Position numbers and translations under genes: made by a program. The notes under the pieces are model-generated. The model made no database searches. It was not told where the DNA came from and saw only the letters and a program-made list of their open reading frames with translations. From Roseiarcus sp963813195 (GTDB lineage Bacteria; Pseudomonadota; Alphaproteobacteria; Rhizobiales; Beijerinckiaceae), in assembly GCA_963813195.1 (NCBI GenBank), contig CAWEYC010000036.1, positions 1 to 64,000 of the forward strand: a stretch of DNA of 64,000 nucleotides, read 5' to 3'. Below, piece by piece: positions 46,109 through 55,370 of this stretch (position 1 is the stretch's first letter; every line of letters begins with the position of its first letter).

Positions 46109-46972
46109 ATGGCTCAAGAGAATCTCGTCTCCACCGACTGGCTCGCCGCCCATCTCGGCGAACCGGGGCTCGGAATCATTGACGCCTCCTGGCACCTGCC
46201 GCCGACCGGGCGCAACGGGGCGGCGGAATTCCGGGCGGAGCACATTCCCGGCGCTGTCTTCTTCGACATCGACGCGATCGCCGATACGTCGAGCGGTCTG
46301 CCGCACATGCTGCCCGACGCGCATCAGTTCGCGCAGGAGATGAGCGCGCTCGGGCTCGGCGACGGCATGCATTTCGTCGTCTACGATGCGCTCGGCCTGT
46401 TCGCCGCCGCCCGGGTGTGGTGGATGGTGCGCGCTTTCGGCGTCTCCGAGGTGACAATTCTCGACGGCGGACTGCCCAAATGGAAACGCGAAGGCCGTCC
46501 CCTCGAGCATGACGACGTCCGGCCGCAGCCACGGCGCTTCACTCCCCGCCTCGACCACGGCTTCGTCGCCTCGATCGACGACGTACGCAAGGCGCTGGCG
46601 ACCGGCGCGGCCCAGATCGTCGACGCGCGCCCGGCCGAGCGTTTCGCAGGCCATGCCCCCGAGCCGCGTCCGGGCCTGCGCAGCGGCCACATGCCGGGCA
46701 GCCTCAACCTGCCGTTTGCCGACATCGTCGAGCACGGGCATTTGAAAACGGGCCCGGCGCTCGCCGCCGTCTTTGCCGCCCGTGGCGTCGACCTCGCCAA
46801 GCCGGTCATAACGACCTGCGGTTCGGGCGTCAGCGCGGCGATTCTGACGCTGGCGGTCGAGGAAGCGGGCGGTCGTGTGGCCGGCCTCTACGACGGATCT
46901 TGGGCCGAATGGGGCGCGCGAGCGGATTGTCCGGTGGCGACCGGGTCGGCGACGTCGAAATCGGCGGGCTAG
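46109..46972 (+). CDS. sseA: 3-mercaptopyruvate / thiosulfate sulfurtransferase
   Basis: A 287-residue tandem rhodanese. The C-terminal domain has the catalytic loop CGSGVSA (Cys237), the 3-mercaptopyruvate sulfurtransferase type rather than the CRKGVT of thiosulfate sulfurtransferase. Other segments: DASWHLPP, EHIPGAVFFDID and RSGHMPGSLNLPF. It follows alaX by 43 bases and closes a sulfur-amino-acid group cysK - alaX - sseA. Confidence 0.92.
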   Translation: MAQENLVSTDWLAAHLGEPGLGIIDASWHLPPTGRNGAAEFRAEHIPGAVFFDIDAIADTSSGLPHMLPDAHQFAQEMSALGLGDGMHFVVYDALGLFAAARVWWMVRAFGVSEVTILDGGLPKWKREGRPLEHDDVRPQPRRFTPRLDHGFVASIDDVRKALATGAAQIVDARPAERFAGHAPEPRPGLRSGHMPGSLNLPFADIVEHGHLKTGPALAAVFAARGVDLAKPVITTCGSGVSAAILTLAVEEAGGRVAGLYDGSWAEWGARADCPVATGSATSKSAG

Positions 46973-46989
46973 TCGGCGCTCCACATTGC

Positions 46990-47017
46990 TTGCGCTCAAG
47001 TGCGCGCATGTTATCAT
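46990..47017 (+). promoter_or_regulatory. Candidate promoter of the methylthioribose operon
   Basis: TTGCGC (46990-46995), a 16-base spacer, and TATCAT (47012-47017) form a plausible sigma-70-type promoter 73 bases before the binding-protein ATG. Confidence 0.35.
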
Positions 47018-47090
47018 ACTTTATCGCGCCGGCGACGAGAACGATCGCAGCCCCCAATGGCATAGCGCGAAAACATGGGAGGATCGCACG

Positions 47091-48125
47091 ATGAGTACGA
47101 CGAAACTCAACTCGCATACACGGCGTGAACTCATTCGCGGCGCCGCGGTCGGCGGAGGCGCGGTAGCCTTGTTTGGCGGGATGGGCGTCGGGCCGCTGGT
47201 CGCCAGCGCCATGGCCAAAGAGGCCGGCAAGGCGACGAAGCCGCTGAAGGCGGCTTTCTCCAACGCGGGGTTGCAAGCGACTTGGTGCGCGCAGGGCAAG
47301 CAGGCGGCAGAATATTGGGGCAAGCTCTTCAACGTTGACGTCACGTGGTTCGACGGCCAGCTCGACGCGGTCAAGCAGCGCTCGGCGATCGACAACATGG
47401 CCTCGCAGAAGTGGGACTTCGTCGCGATCCAGGCGTTCGGCATCGGCACGCTGACGGCGCCCGTCAACAAGATGATCGACGCCGGCGTTCCCGTCATCGA
47501 CATGGACACGCTGATCGCGCCGCTCGACACCATCAACGTCCACACATTCCTCGCCCCGGACAATGAATTCATGGGCGCCTCGGTGACCCAGGCGCTGGTC
47601 AACGCGATCAACGGCGAAGGCACGATCGTCATGACCCAAGGCGCGCTCGGCCACACCGGCGCACAGGGGCGCGCGCGCGGCTTCAAGTCGGTCGTCTCGA
47701 AGTTCCCGAAGATCGAGGTGCTCGACGAACAGCCGGCGGATTGGGACGTCACCAAGGTGGCTCGCATCTGGGAGGCCCTTCTCACCAAATATCCCAGGAT
47801 CGACGCGGCCTTCTTCCATAACGACGACATGGCGCTGGCAGCCTATAAGGTCATGCAGGCCAAGGGCCGCACGGAGACCAAGATCGGCGGCGTCGATGCG
47901 ATGCCGCCCGCGATCAAGTCGGTGCAGGCGGGCCAAATGTACGCGACCGTCCGCAATCCCTCGTGCCGCATTCACGGCGGCGCGATCATCGCCGGCGTCG
48001 GCGCGGTGATCAACGGCGACAAGACGGGAACCGACATTCCCAAGAACATCGTCACCGACGGCCCCGTCGTCACCAAGGCCAACGCGGACGGCATGTTGTG
48101 GATGGAGGATCAGTTCCTCATCTGA
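47091..48125 (+). CDS. Sugar-type ABC binding protein, probable methylthioribose importer
   Basis: A 344-residue periplasmic-binding protein of the ribose class. The N-terminus is a twin-arginine-like signal (TRRELIRGAAVGGGAVALFGG), so it may be exported folded. Core segments: AFSNAGLQATWCAQGKQ, FVAIQAFGIGTL, VIDMDTLIAP and FFHNDDMALAAYKVM. GGGAGGA precedes the ATG. First gene of the operon binding protein - tandem ATPase - permease - methylthioribose kinase, all spaced 11-14 bases apart. The kinase suggests 5-methylthioribose as ligand. Confidence 0.88.
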   Translation: MSTTKLNSHTRRELIRGAAVGGGAVALFGGMGVGPLVASAMAKEAGKATKPLKAAFSNAGLQATWCAQGKQAAEYWGKLFNVDVTWFDGQLDAVKQRSAIDNMASQKWDFVAIQAFGIGTLTAPVNKMIDAGVPVIDMDTLIAPLDTINVHTFLAPDNEFMGASVTQALVNAINGEGTIVMTQGALGHTGAQGRARGFKSVVSKFPKIEVLDEQPADWDVTKVARIWEALLTKYPRIDAAFFHNDDMALAAYKVMQAKGRTETKIGGVDAMPPAIKSVQAGQMYATVRNPSCRIHGGAIIAGVGAVINGDKTGTDIPKNIVTDGPVVTKANADGMLWMEDQFLI

Positions 48126-48139
48126 GCCGCGAGCGCAAC

Positions 48140-49636
48140 ATGGCGTCGCCGCGCCTCGAAATGACTGATGTCTCGAAGGCGTTTGGCGGCGTCCACGCGT
48201 TGCGCGGCGTCGATTTCGCGTTGCAGCCGGGTTCGATCCACGGCATCGCGGGCGAAAACGGCGCCGGCAAGAGCACGCTGATGAAAATCATCGCCGGCGT
48301 CCACGGTGGCGACGCCGGCGAGATGCGCATCGACGGTCAACCGGTCCACTTCCGTTCGACGCGCGACGCGCGAGCGGCGGGGGTCGGCATGGTGCATCAG
48401 GAACTCAGCGTCGCGCCCGAACTGTCGGTCGCCGAAAACGTGTTCCTCGGTTCGCAACCAGTCGGCCGCTTCGGCATCGTCGCTTGGCGGCGGATGGCGC
48501 GGGAGGCCGCCGGCCAACTCCGCAATCTCGGGCTGGAGATCGATCCGACGGCGCGCCTCGGCGATTTCCCGATCGGGGTGCAGCAGCTGGTCGAACTCGC
48601 CCGCGTGCTGTTCTCCGGCGCGCGCATCGTCATCCTCGACGAGCCCACCTCCGCGCTGTCGCCGCCGGAGATCGCGCGGCTGTTCGCCGTGCTCAGGCGC
48701 GTTCGCGAGAGCGGTCGCAGCCTCATCTTCATCTCGCATTTTCTCGACGACATTCTCGCCATTTCCGACGAGGTGACGGTCTTCCGCAACGGTTCTCGCG
48801 TCGCCACCGCGAAGGTCGACGCAGGGATCGACAAGAGCTGGATCATCGAGCGCATGATCGGCGCCGGCCGCGAGGAACTCGAGGAGAGCTACCTCGGCGA
48901 CATCGCTCTGAAGAGCCAGGCGGACGCGCCCGCCGTCTTGCAAGCCGAAGGCCTGACGCTCGCGCCCTTCTATCGCGACGTCTCCTTCGTCGCGCACGCG
49001 GGCGAAGTGCTCGGCGTTTACGGCTTCATGGGTTGCGGGCAGATCGAGCTCGCCCGCACCTTGTTCGGCAAGCTCCGTCCGTCAAGCGGAAGCCTCAAGA
49101 TGGATGGCGCCGCTGTCCGGCTCGCCAACACGACCGCCGGCAAGAACGCCGGCATCGGTTATGTCGCCGAGAGCCGCCGCGCAATGCTGTTTCGCGAGGA
49201 GCCGATCTATCGCAACGTGTCGATCGCCTTTCTCGAACACGTCTCGCGCTGGCTCTTGAAGCCGGCGGCGGAGCGCCTGCAGGCCGCAACCCAGACTCGG
49301 CGCTTGGGTGTGCGGCCGGCCGGGGTCGAAGCGAATCTCGGCGCCCTGTCGGGCGGCAATCAGCAGAAGGTGGCGCTGGCGAAATGGCTGACCCGTGCGC
49401 CCAAGGCGCTGGTGCTGGTCGAGCCGACCCGAGGCATGGACGTCGGCGCGAAGGAAGACGTGGTGCGCATCGTGCGCTCGCTCGCCGCCGAGGGCATGGC
49501 GGTGATCGTGCTTTCGACCGAGCCGGAGACCGTGCTTTCGCTGGCCGATCGCGTGCTCGTCATGCGCAAGGGAATGATCGCCGGCGAATTCGCCAATTGC
49601 GCGATCAGCAAAGACCGCCTTCTGGCGGCAGCCTGA
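48140..49636 (+). CDS. Tandem ATPase of the sugar-type ABC importer
   Basis: A 498-residue RbsA-type protein. Domain 1 has Walker A GENGAGKST and Walker B IVILDEPTSAL; its signature is unusual (PIGVQQLVE). Domain 2 has the degenerate Walker A GFMGCGQIE usual in this family, a good LSGGNQQK signature, and VEPTRGMD, where the first Asp of the Walker B DEPTRG is Val. The ATG at 48140 follows the binding-protein stop by 14 bases. Confidence 0.92.
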   Translation: MASPRLEMTDVSKAFGGVHALRGVDFALQPGSIHGIAGENGAGKSTLMKIIAGVHGGDAGEMRIDGQPVHFRSTRDARAAGVGMVHQELSVAPELSVAENVFLGSQPVGRFGIVAWRRMAREAAGQLRNLGLEIDPTARLGDFPIGVQQLVELARVLFSGARIVILDEPTSALSPPEIARLFAVLRRVRESGRSLIFISHFLDDILAISDEVTVFRNGSRVATAKVDAGIDKSWIIERMIGAGREELEESYLGDIALKSQADAPAVLQAEGLTLAPFYRDVSFVAHAGEVLGVYGFMGCGQIELARTLFGKLRPSSGSLKMDGAAVRLANTTAGKNAGIGYVAESRRAMLFREEPIYRNVSIAFLEHVSRWLLKPAAERLQAATQTRRLGVRPAGVEANLGALSGGNQQKVALAKWLTRAPKALVLVEPTRGMDVGAKEDVVRIVRSLAAEGMAVIVLSTEPETVLSLADRVLVMRKGMIAGEFANCAISKDRLLAAA

Positions 49637-49647
49637 GGAGCGGGGAC

Positions 49648-50682
49648 ATGGATGCGCCTGACGCCGACGCCGTAACGCGCCGCTCCCGATTCAATCTCGG
49701 CCGAACTTTGCGCGATCAGCTCCGCAATATCGCGCCCTTCGCGACGCTTTTGATTCTCGTCGGATTCTTCACGATCGCCGCGCCCTCCTTCGCGACGCTC
49801 GGCAATCTCGAGAACATTCTGCAGCAGGTGTCGATCACCGCGATCATCGCGGTCGGCCTCACCTTCGTCATCCTCACCGCGGAAATCGACCTCAGCGTCG
49901 GCGCTATCGCCAACGCGACGGCGATCGTCCTGACCTTCTTCACGCTGCAGCCCGATTACGTCAACATCGCCAACGTTCCCCTGCCCGGCTGGCTGGCGAT
50001 CGTCCTCGCCGTCGCGGCATGCTGCGCCCTCGGCCTCATCACGGCTTTCGGCGTGACCAAGATCGGCATCCCCTCCTTCATCATGACGCTGGCCATGATG
50101 CAGATCGGCGCCGGGATCTCCGCCGTTCTGGTGCGCGGCCAGATCGCCTATTCCGTTCCGCCGCTGGTGCTCACGCTCGGCTCGAAATCGATCGCCGGCA
50201 TCCCGTGGATCATCATCGTCGCCGCTCTGCTGCTCCTGGCGGCGCATTTCACGCTGAGCTACACGCGCTTCGGGCGCTACGTCTATATGGTCGGCGGCAA
50301 TCGCGAAGCGGCCGAATATTCCGGCGTCAACGTGCGCCTCATCATCGGCGCCGTCATGACGATCTCGGCGATATGTTCGGGGCTCGCGGGCATGCTCGGC
50401 GTCGCCTATTTCGGCAGCGCGCAACAGAACGAATTCGACACGTTTCTGCTTGACGCAATCGCTGCGGTCGTAGTTGGTGGCACGAGCCTGTTCGGCGGGC
50501 GCGGCGGGATCGGCAACACCATCGTCGGCCTGTTCGTGCTGGGAGTGCTCAACAACGGCCTCGACTACGTGAAGATCGACAGCTTCCTGAAGATTCTCAT
50601 ACGCGGGCTCATCCTGCTCGTCGCGCTGGTCATCAACGTCTATGCCGAGCGTCTGCGCGCGACGCGCGAAGTCGGCTCTTAG
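49648..50682 (+). CDS. Permease of the sugar-type ABC importer
   Basis: A 344-residue RbsC-type permease with about eight helices, AEIDLSVGAIANAT after the third and VVVGGTSLFGGRGGIGNTIVG near the end. Its start lies 11 bases after the ATPase stop, with GAGGAGCGGGG as ribosome site. It is the pore subunit of the presumed methylthioribose importer. Confidence 0.92.
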   Translation: MDAPDADAVTRRSRFNLGRTLRDQLRNIAPFATLLILVGFFTIAAPSFATLGNLENILQQVSITAIIAVGLTFVILTAEIDLSVGAIANATAIVLTFFTLQPDYVNIANVPLPGWLAIVLAVAACCALGLITAFGVTKIGIPSFIMTLAMMQIGAGISAVLVRGQIAYSVPPLVLTLGSKSIAGIPWIIIVAALLLLAAHFTLSYTRFGRYVYMVGGNREAAEYSGVNVRLIIGAVMTISAICSGLAGMLGVAYFGSAQQNEFDTFLLDAIAAVVVGGTSLFGGRGGIGNTIVGLFVLGVLNNGLDYVKIDSFLKILIRGLILLVALVINVYAERLRATREVGS

Positions 50683-50695
50683 CGCGGGCGGCGAC

Positions 50696-51988
50696 ATGCA
50701 GGTCGAAGGCAAGACGCCGGCGCCGCCGGCCTACCAGGCGCTGAGCGTCGAGACGCTCGGGGCGCGCCTCGGCGCCGTTTCCGCACTCCAGCAGCGCCTC
50801 GGGCCCGACCCTGCTCAGTGGCGGGCGCGTGAAGTCGGCGACGGCAATCTCAATCTCGTCTTCATCGTCGAGGGGCCGGCCGGCGGCGTGGTCGTCAAGC
50901 AGGCGCTGCCCTACGTGCGGCTCGTCGGCGAGAGCTGGCCGCTGCCGCTCAAGCGCTCCTTCTTCGAGTTTCATGCGCTGACCCGCCACAACGCGCGCGA
51001 TCCCGGCAGCGTTCCGCAGATCTATCATTTCGACGAGCGCCAAGCGCTGATCGCCATGGAATATCTGACGCCGCACGTGATCCTGCGGCGCAGCCTCGAG
51101 GCCGGCGTCGTCCATCCCGCGCTCGGCGAGACGCTCGGCCTCTTCCTCGCCCGCACCTTGTTCCGCGGCTCCGATCTCTCGATGCCCACCGCTGAGCGAA
51201 AGGCCGATCTCGCGCTCTTCGCCGACAATGTCGCGCTCTGCGACATCACCGAGGCGCTCGTCTTCACCGACCCCTACTTCGCCGCGCCGCTCAACCGGCA
51301 CACCAGCCCGCAACTCGATCCGCTGGTCGCGCAATTGCGCGCCGACGTGGATCTGAAGGTCGCCGCGCAGCATCTCAAGATGAAGTTTTGCGCGCATGCC
51401 GAGGCGTTGCTGCACGGCGACCTGCACACGGGGTCGATCATGGTTCACGCGGACGACGCGCGCGCGATCGATCCCGAATTCGCCGTCTACGGCCCGTTCG
51501 GCTTCGATGTCGGCGTGCTGATCGCGAACTTCCTCATGGCGTTCTTCGCCCAATCCGGCCACGAGCGACGGCCGCGGGAACGCGATGCCTATCGCGACTG
51601 GATTCTCGGCGTCGCGACGACGATCTGGTCAACCTTCGCCGCCGAGTTCGCCCGGTTGTGGCGCACCGAGCGGACCGGCATTCTCTATCCCCACGCTGTC
51701 TATGAAGCCCAGGGACACGGCCTCGCCGCCGAACAGGCGCTGACCGACCTGCTGCATCAGATCTGGCAGGACGCGCTCGGCTTCGCCGGCGTCGAGATGC
51801 ACCGGCGAATTCTCGGTCTCGCCCACATCGCTGAATTCGAACACATCCTCGATGCCGACCGGCGGGCGCCCTGCGAGGCCAAAGCGCTGCGGCTCGGGCG
51901 ACACCTCGCCGTCAACCGCAGCGCGATTTTAAGCCTCGCCGAAATTCAGGCGGTGGCCCGACGCCTCGAGAGCGGCGAGTGCGAATAG
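50696..51988 (+). CDS. mtnK: S-methyl-5-thioribose kinase
   Basis: A 430-residue kinase that phosphorylates 5-methylthioribose to the 1-phosphate, the entry to methionine salvage. Matches to MtnK: VGDGNLNLVFIVEGPAG, VVVKQALPYVRLVGESWPL, MEYLTPHVILRR, and the catalytic LLHGDLHTGSIMV followed by AIDPEFAVYGPFGFDVG. Full length. It is the last gene of the ABC operon. MtnA (isomerase) and later pathway genes are absent from the window, so they must lie elsewhere. Confidence 0.92.
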   Translation: MQVEGKTPAPPAYQALSVETLGARLGAVSALQQRLGPDPAQWRAREVGDGNLNLVFIVEGPAGGVVVKQALPYVRLVGESWPLPLKRSFFEFHALTRHNARDPGSVPQIYHFDERQALIAMEYLTPHVILRRSLEAGVVHPALGETLGLFLARTLFRGSDLSMPTAERKADLALFADNVALCDITEALVFTDPYFAAPLNRHTSPQLDPLVAQLRADVDLKVAAQHLKMKFCAHAEALLHGDLHTGSIMVHADDARAIDPEFAVYGPFGFDVGVLIANFLMAFFAQSGHERRPRERDAYRDWILGVATTIWSTFAAEFARLWRTERTGILYPHAVYEAQGHGLAAEQALTDLLHQIWQDALGFAGVEMHRRILGLAHIAEFEHILDADRRAPCEAKALRLGRHLAVNRSAILSLAEIQAVARRLESGECE

Positions 51989-52036
51989 ACGCCGGCTGCC
52001 CGACCTGATCGACGCGCAAGGCGCCACAGTCGTCCC

Positions 52037-52861
52037 TCAATTCTGGCTTTGCCCGGCGGCCTGCTCGATCCGCACTGCGGCGCTGATCGCCTCGCCGCCG
52101 CCGCCCGACTGAGCGACGCGGAACGGTGCGGCGCCTTGCGAGTCGAAGCCGACGGCGACGCGCACATAGCGGTCGTCGGCGCATTGATTGTGGACAGGGT
52201 CGAAAGCGATCCAGCCGAGCACCGGCGCTTCCGCCTCGGCCCAGGCGAACAGGCCTTGCGGCGGCGGAGCGTCGCGCGGCGCGAGATAGCCGCTGACGAA
52301 CCGCGCGGGGACGCCGAGCCAGCGCGCGCAGGCGATGAACGTATGCGCGAAATCCTGGGCGCCGCCGCGCCGCAGCGCAAAGGCCTCGGCGGCGCCGCCT
52401 TTGGCGCCTTCCGCGGCCTCCGGATCGAAGGTCATCGCGACGTGGATCGCGTCCATCAGGCGATGGAGCCGCTCGAGCGAATCGACCGTCGATCCGACCG
52501 CATCGAGGGTGAATTCACGCAGCACGCCATTGGCCTGCGCCAATGAGCTCGCGCGCAGGAACATTTGCGCCGGCAGCGGCTCGACCGCGCCACGCACGAC
52601 GCCCACCGTGTCGCTTGTCGCGACTTCGCCCACGGCTGAAATGGTGATGCGCTCGATCGCGCCCTGATAGGAAAATGCGTGCAGGATATTGCCGAGCGAA
52701 TCCTCGCTCTGGCGCAGCGAACCGTCGACGTCGACGCCGATGCGCCAGCGCATCACATATTGAGATTCGAAGCTGCGCGGCGTCAGTCTGAGATTCTGGA
52801 TGAGTGATCGCGCCGCCGACGCATAGGCGTATGTGGTCTGGTGAGAGATCTTGATCCGCAT
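52037..52861 (-). CDS. Transglutaminase-like protein lacking catalytic Cys and His
   Basis: A 274-residue member of the bacterial transglutaminase-like family (N-terminal beta domain plus papain-like core). Family members read GVCQDFAH, SHAWxE and GFDPT. Here these are GGAQDFAH (Cys replaced by Ala168), FAWAEA (His replaced by Phe205) and AFDPVHN (Asp221 kept). The VPARFVSGYL core is intact, so the fold is probably kept but not the activity. It closes an operon with the ATP-grasp and alpha-E genes, 41 bases after the latter. Confidence 0.88.
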   Translation of the reverse strand: MRIKISHQTTYAYASAARSLIQNLRLTPRSFESQYVMRWRIGVDVDGSLRQSEDSLGNILHAFSYQGAIERITISAVGEVATSDTVGVVRGAVEPLPAQMFLRASSLAQANGVLREFTLDAVGSTVDSLERLHRLMDAIHVAMTFDPEAAEGAKGGAAEAFALRRGGAQDFAHTFIACARWLGVPARFVSGYLAPRDAPPPQGLFAWAEAEAPVLGWIAFDPVHNQCADDRYVRVAVGFDSQGAAPFRVAQSGGGGEAISAAVRIEQAAGQSQN

Positions 52862-52902
52862 GCGCGCGTCGCTCTCGGTTCGCGTGGGGCGCTGAAGGGC
52901 CG

Positions 52903-53865
52903 TCAAATAAACAGGTATTGTTCGGAAATCGTCGCGGCGAGGCGCGCGTTGTCCTCGATAAACGTCGTGATGAACTCGTGCAGGCCTGCCTGGAAGATAT
53001 CGCTCATGCTGGCGCGTTCGAGCCCGGCGAGCATGGCGCGCGCCTGACGTTGCGCCGCGCCGTTGCGGCCGTCTTGGCGCGCCAGGGAGTCGAGCGCCAG
53101 ATCGATGCTCTCGTAACAAAAGATCAGCGAGCGCGGCATCGCCGGTTTCAGGATCAGGAGGTCGGCGATCAGCCAGGGCTTCACCCGGTCGCGATAGACC
53201 CAGTGATAGGCGGTCGCCGCCGACACGGCGCGCAGGATCGCCACCCACTGGAAATAGTCGAGCGAGCCGCCGACCTTTTCGGTCGACGGCAGGAGCAGGT
53301 GATATTTCACGTCGAGCAGACGCGCCGTATTGTCGGCGCGTTCGACGAAGATCCCCAGCCGATTGAACCAATAGGCGTCATTGCGCAGCATCGTGCGATA
53401 GCAAGAGCCGTCGAAATCGAGCGAGGCCTTTTTGACATAGTCGAGGAACCGCGCCAGCGCCTCGCGGTCCAGATCCTTGCCGGGGCGCCGCGTCGCCTCG
53501 AAACGCTTGAGTTCGAGCCAGGCGTCGTTGATCGCGGTCCAGGTTTCGATCGTCAGCGCGGTGCGCACGGCGCGGCCGTTGGCGCGGGCGTTTTCCAGGC
53601 AGTTGCAGATCGAGGATGGGTTGGCGCGCTCGAATGTGAGAAAGTCGATCGCACTGGCTTCGTCGATCTCCCCTCGCGCGGCGTGGAACTCCTCGTCGAC
53701 GCCTGCCGCATTGAGCGCGCTCGCCCATTCCACCGCCGGATCGTCGACACCGCTGCGCGGCAGGTATTCGAGGCGCAGCGTCGCCTCGATCATCCTCGCG
53801 GTGAAGTCGGCGCGCTCCATCGATCGCGCGAGCCAGAAGAGATTGTCCGCCGTGCGGGCGAGCAT
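52903..53865 (-). CDS. Alpha-E domain protein (DUF403)
   Basis: A 320-residue all-helical protein of the alpha-E family: MLARTADNLFWLARSMERADFTARM, FLTFERANPSSICNCLENARANGRAVR and NDAYWFNRLGIFVERADNTARLLDVKY. Alpha-E proteins accompany circularly permuted ATP-grasp enzymes in proposed peptide-ligase systems. Its ATG lies three bases after the ATP-grasp stop, so translation is coupled. Confidence 0.93.
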   Translation of the reverse strand: MLARTADNLFWLARSMERADFTARMIEATLRLEYLPRSGVDDPAVEWASALNAAGVDEEFHAARGEIDEASAIDFLTFERANPSSICNCLENARANGRAVRTALTIETWTAINDAWLELKRFEATRRPGKDLDREALARFLDYVKKASLDFDGSCYRTMLRNDAYWFNRLGIFVERADNTARLLDVKYHLLLPSTEKVGGSLDYFQWVAILRAVSAATAYHWVYRDRVKPWLIADLLILKPAMPRSLIFCYESIDLALDSLARQDGRNGAAQRQARAMLAGLERASMSDIFQAGLHEFITTFIEDNARLAATISEQYLFI

Positions 53866-53868
53866 GGT

Positions 53869-55320
53869 TCAACCCTCCCCCGGCGCGGCGTCGTCATCGA
53901 CGACCCAGGTGTCCTTGGTGCCGCCGCCCTGGCTGGAGTTGACGACGAGCGAGCCTTGGGTCAGCGCGACCCGGGTGAGGCCGCCGGGCACGATCCGGAC
54001 CCCGTTGGCGCCGGAGAGCACGAACGGCCTGAGATCGACATGGCGCGACGCGACGCCGCTCTCGCACGAAATCGGGCAGGTCGACAAGGCGAGCGTCGGC
54101 TGAGCGATATAGTTGGACGGATCGGCCTTGAGCTTGCCGGCGAAGAACTCCCGCTGCGCGGCGCTCGCATGCGGACCCACGAGCATCCCATAGCCGCCCG
54201 AGCCGTTGACCTCCTTGACCACCAGCTTATCGAGCCGCTCGAGTACGAAAGTCAGCATGTCCGGCTCGCGGCAACGGTAGGTCGGCACGTTCTGCAACAA
54301 CGGTTCCTCGGAGAGGTAGAAGCGGATCAAGTCGGGAACGTAGCTGTAAATCGCCTTGTCGTCGGCGACGCCCGTCCCCACTGCATTCGCAATAGTCACA
54401 CTGCCCGCCAAATAGGCGCCGAGCAGGCCGGGCAAGCCGAGAAGGGAGTCCGGATTGAACACGAGGGGATCGAGGAATTCATCATCGACGCGGCGATAGA
54501 TGACGTCGACGCGCTTCGGCCCAATCGTCGTGCGCATGAAGACGACGTCCTCGTCGACGAACAGGTCCCGCCCCTCGACCAGTTCGACGCCGAGTTTGTC
54601 GGCGAGGAACGAATGTTCGTAATAGGCCGAATTGTAGGGGCCGGGCGTGAGCAGCACGATCGAGGCGTCGCTGGCGCTCGGGCGCGGCGTCACCGAGCGC
54701 AGGCAGGCGAGCAATTCGTCGGGATAGTCGTCGACCGGCGCGACGCGGTGGCGGGCGAAGAGATCCGGCATCAGGCGCATCGTCACTTCGCGGTTTTCCA
54801 GCATGTAGGAAACGCCCGACGGCGTGCGCGCGTTGTCCTCGAGCACGTAGAAGTCGTTCTCGTCGACGCGAACGATGTCGATGCCGGCGATCTGCACCCA
54901 GATGTCATGCGGCGCGCGGTGGCCGATCATTTCCGGGCGATAGTAGGGATTACGCAGGATCAGTTCGTCGGGAACGATGTTCTCCCGCAGGATCGCGCGC
55001 TGGCCGTAGACATCCTTGAGAAACATGTTGAGAGCGTTGACGCGCTGGGTGAGGCCCGCCGCCAGCCGCGTCCACTCGCCACGCGAAAGGACGCGCGGCA
55101 CGATGTCGAAGGGAATCAGCCGCTCGGCCGCGTCCTTGTCGCCGTAGACGCCGAAGGTGATGCCGATGCGGCGAAACATGTATTCGGCCTGCGCCCGGCG
55201 CGAAGCGAGCACGTCGGCCGGCGTTTCCGCGAGCCAGCGGGCGATCTTCCGGTAGAGCGGGCGCACACATTCGGCCCCCACGCCCATCTCGTCGAAAGAT
55301 CGCCCCGCCCCCATCTGCAA
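53869..55320 (-). CDS. Circularly permuted ATP-grasp protein (DUF404/407)
   Basis: A 483-residue ATP-grasp-type ligase: FRRIGITFGVYGDKDAAERL, RENIVPDELILRNPYYRPEM, EDNARTPSGVSYMLENR, FMRTTIGPKRVDVIYRRVDDEFLDPL, IANAVGTGVADDKAIYSYVPD and VKEVNGSGGYGMLVGP. This family is proposed to form amide or peptide bonds with ATP. First gene of the three-gene operon. The ATG at 55320 gives the normal N-terminus. Confidence 0.93.
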   Translation of the reverse strand: MQMGAGRSFDEMGVGAECVRPLYRKIARWLAETPADVLASRRAQAEYMFRRIGITFGVYGDKDAAERLIPFDIVPRVLSRGEWTRLAAGLTQRVNALNMFLKDVYGQRAILRENIVPDELILRNPYYRPEMIGHRAPHDIWVQIAGIDIVRVDENDFYVLEDNARTPSGVSYMLENREVTMRLMPDLFARHRVAPVDDYPDELLACLRSVTPRPSASDASIVLLTPGPYNSAYYEHSFLADKLGVELVEGRDLFVDEDVVFMRTTIGPKRVDVIYRRVDDEFLDPLVFNPDSLLGLPGLLGAYLAGSVTIANAVGTGVADDKAIYSYVPDLIRFYLSEEPLLQNVPTYRCREPDMLTFVLERLDKLVVKEVNGSGGYGMLVGPHASAAQREFFAGKLKADPSNYIAQPTLALSTCPISCESGVASRHVDLRPFVLSGANGVRIVPGGLTRVALTQGSLVVNSSQGGGTKDTWVVDDDAAPGEG

Positions 55321-55370
55321 CCCCTTCTGAGCCCTCGCGATTCAAGCGATGGGAAGCAATCTTCGTGCCG

